From Bradyrhizobium sp. NFR13 (GTDB lineage: Bacteria; Pseudomonadota; Alphaproteobacteria; Rhizobiales; Xanthobacteraceae): 64,000 bases of DNA. Positions within the stretch are counted from its first letter, which is position 1; every line of letters begins with the position of its first letter. The stretch lies in assembly GCF_900114605.1 (NCBI RefSeq), contig NZ_FOTP01000007.1, positions 186,001-250,000 on the forward strand, read 5' to 3'. A program made the position numbers and the translations under genes. Below are positions 62,512 through 64,000 of the stretch, in pieces. The notes beneath the pieces were generated by a model. It was not told the origin of the DNA. It did not search any database and saw only the letters and a program-made list of their open reading frames with translations.

Positions 62512-63498
62512 TCAATTGGCCTGCACGCCGGAATTCTTCACGATCGGCGTCCATTTGTTCACCTCGCTTGCGACAAAGGCCTTGAATGCCGCTGGCGTCG
62601 ATCCTTGAACGACGAAACCCTGCGCCGCGAAAAAATCCTTGATGTCGGGAGATTGCATGGCCTTGATCACCTCAGCGCCCAGCTTTTCGACGATGTCGGG
62701 CGGCGTGCCGGCCGGAGCAAACAAGCCCTGCCATGACGACGCCTCGAAACCCGGAAGTCCCGCTTCATCCAGGGTCGGCACGTCTGGCAGCAGGGGAAGC
62801 CTCGTCTTCGAGGTAACGGCAAGTGCGCGCACCTTTCCGGCCTGGATCTGCGGCATCAGCACCAATACGTCACCGAATGCGGACTGGATCTGACCGCTCA
62901 TGAGGTCGGTGAGCATGGCCGCGCTGCCGCGGTAAGGAATGTGCACCATCGAGACGCCAGCAACCTGCTTGTACATCTCGCCGGTGAGATGCATCGAGGT
63001 GCCGTTGCCGGGCGAGCCGAAACTCAGCGCGTCCGGTTTCGACTTGGCCAGAGCGAGAAACTCAGCCGCCGTAGTCGCCTTGACGTCGGGGTTGACGGCG
63101 AGCACGAGCGGCGCGCTCACCATGATCGACAATGGCGCGAAATCCTTGACCACGTCGTAGGGCAGTTTGGGGTACAGGGGCTGTGCGATGGCGTTGCTGC
63201 CAGTCACACCCGCCAGCAGAGTGTAGCCGTCGGGTGCAGATTTGGCCACGAAGTCGGCCCCGATGGTGCCGCCGGCACCCGGGCGATTATCGACCACGAC
63301 CGGCTGGCCCCAGCCGGCGGCGAGTTTTTCTCCGAGACGCCGCGCAAGCACGTCGGTGCTGCCGCCGGACGCGAAGGGCACAACGATATGGATCGGCTTG
63401 TTCGGGTAAGTTGCTTGCGCATAACCCGATACAGGCAGGAACACCGCGAGACTGGCCAACGCCAGCGTCGTGCGGAGTGACATCGGGAAGCGGATCAT
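62512..63498 (-). CDS. Tripartite tricarboxylate transporter-type substrate-binding protein (TctC/Bug family)
   Basis: The 328-residue protein has signal peptide MIRFPMSLRTTLALASLAVF with cleavage near GYAQA, followed by the Bug signature YPNKPIHIVVPFASGGSTDV, then RPGAGGTIGADFVAKSAPDG. AAGGAG lies upstream of ATG 63498, and the gene overlaps the hydantoinase B stop (ATGA). No TctA or TctB membrane gene is in view, which is common for Bug proteins. It probably captures a carboxylated substrate of the hydantoinase-type enzyme. Confidence 0.93.
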   Translation of the reverse strand: MIRFPMSLRTTLALASLAVFLPVSGYAQATYPNKPIHIVVPFASGGSTDVLARRLGEKLAAGWGQPVVVDNRPGAGGTIGADFVAKSAPDGYTLLAGVTGSNAIAQPLYPKLPYDVVKDFAPLSIMVSAPLVLAVNPDVKATTAAEFLALAKSKPDALSFGSPGNGTSMHLTGEMYKQVAGVSMVHIPYRGSAAMLTDLMSGQIQSAFGDVLVLMPQIQAGKVRALAVTSKTRLPLLPDVPTLDEAGLPGFEASSWQGLFAPAGTPPDIVEKLGAEVIKAMQSPDIKDFFAAQGFVVQGSTPAAFKAFVASEVNKWTPIVKNSGVQAN

Positions 63499-64000
63499 AG
63501 GCAACTCCTTGCAAGTGGGGCGGCGGATCCAACTGGAGCCAGAGATCCCCAGCCACCACCGCCAGCGGTTTCGATGATCAGCACATCGCCTGCGGACCAC
63601 GCGATGCGGGCGCGCGCTGGCAAGAACTCCACCGCTCCGCCCACACGCAAAACCCGGGCCACCGAATTTGCGCCGGCGTCGCCGCCTTGCGCACCGCGGG
63701 CGCGGCCGACATGGCGCTCTCCGCGATAGGCGATCCAGCCCTCACCTTCGAGCAGACGATAGACGCGTCTTACGCCGTCACCGCCGCGTTGCATGCCGTC
63801 GCCGCCGCTACCGCGGCGGATCTCGTAGCATTCCACGCGCAGCGGCGCTTCGGTCTCGATCACCTCCAACGGCGTATTACGGGCATTGCCGACGTCGGTG
63901 GAAACGCCGGCGCGGCCAGACGCGTTGACGCTGGCGCCGGCGCCGCTCGCGATGATCTCGGTGAACATCCAGCGTTGCCCGTCCATCCGCGTGCCGCTGA
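63495..64000 (-). CDS. Hydantoinase B/oxoprolinase family protein, C-terminal part
   Basis: The visible 167 codons match the C-terminal end of the HyuB family: STDVGNARNTPLEVIETEAP, then YEIRRGSGGDGMQRGGDGVR, and the Gly-rich ending AGDVLIIETAGGGGWG. These ATP-dependent enzymes open hydantoins or 5-oxoproline together with a HyuA partner, whose gene would be beyond the right edge. The 5' part is cut by the window. Its stop overlaps the TctC gene start, so the two are co-expressed. Confidence 0.9.
   Translation of the reverse strand, partial: SGTRMDGQRWMFTEIIASGAGASVNASGRAGVSTDVGNARNTPLEVIETEAPLRVECYEIRRGSGGDGMQRGGDGVRRVYRLLEGEGWIAYRGERHVGRARGAQGGDAGANSVARVLRVGGAVEFLPARARIAWSAGDVLIIETAGGGGWGSLAPVGSAAPLARSCL

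Overview
The window is high-GC, densely coded DNA of alphaproteobacterial type, most like the Bradyrhizobium/Rhodopseudomonas/Tardiphaga group. That placement is inferred from codon use, many ATGA start/stop overlaps, and a crowd of ABC transporters each paired with small catabolic enzymes and one regulator; no rRNA or other marker gene is present. I saw no tRNA, rRNA, CRISPR array, insertion sequence or phage gene. The whole 64 kb reads as an accessory catabolic region: seven ABC importers plus one tripartite-tricarboxylate (TctC-type) binding protein, nearly all for nitrogen-containing organic compounds.

Layout. (1) 1-515: LysR regulator cut by the left edge. 790-8064 (+): GntR regulator, then ureidoglycolate lyase (allA), allantoinase-type deacetylase (puuE), a polar-amino-acid-type ABC importer (binding protein, two permeases, ATPase) with an epimerase-like and an SDR dehydrogenase inside the operon. 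(2) 8154-16285: amide module. A branched-chain/urea-type ABC importer, a Rhodococcus-type amidase and a signal-less AmiC-like sensor on the - strand, with a divergent MarR regulator. (3) 16311-23041 (-): binding protein, fused permease-ATPase, stand-alone acetamidase/formamidase, an unusual AraC-regulator/acetamidase fusion, and a RidA protein. (4) 23290-28763: amino-acid ABC importer, M20 deacylase and ureohydrolase, with a divergent LysR. (5) 28917-40053: M20 peptidase gene lacking its zinc-binding core, complete oligopeptide ABC importer, acetylpolyamine-amidohydrolase-like enzyme, class III aminotransferase and gamma-glutamyltransferase-like enzyme, with a divergent TetR. (6) 40138-49735: sugar or sugar-acid module. 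CUT1 ABC importer, Gfo/Idh dehydrogenase, GntR, SDR, DapA-family aldolase, with a divergent IlvD/Edd dehydratase. (7) 49949-61199: aromatic N-heterocycle module. Rieske oxygenase and reductase, NicC-like flavin monooxygenase and a branched-chain-type ABC importer in one operon, opposite two related TetR regulators and a NicX-like 2,5-dihydroxypyridine dioxygenase. (8) 61200-62511: gene-poor gap with a strong terminator. (9) 62512-64000 (-): TctC-type binding protein and the end of a hydantoinase B/oxoprolinase gene.

The recurring design is importer plus hydrolase/oxidoreductase plus a local regulator whose likely operator can be seen in the divergent spacer: perfect or near-perfect palindromes at 1703, 15765, 39312, 47900/47963 and 58157. 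Three binding-protein genes are followed by strong hairpins before the downstream permease gene (4130, 10648, 53451), a likely way to make more binding protein than permease. The most unusual objects are the AraC-acetamidase fusion (16716-19076), the AmiC/MarR-controlled amide module, the in-frame core deletion in the M20 gene at 38408-39283, and the pyridine-ring cluster at 49949-61199.
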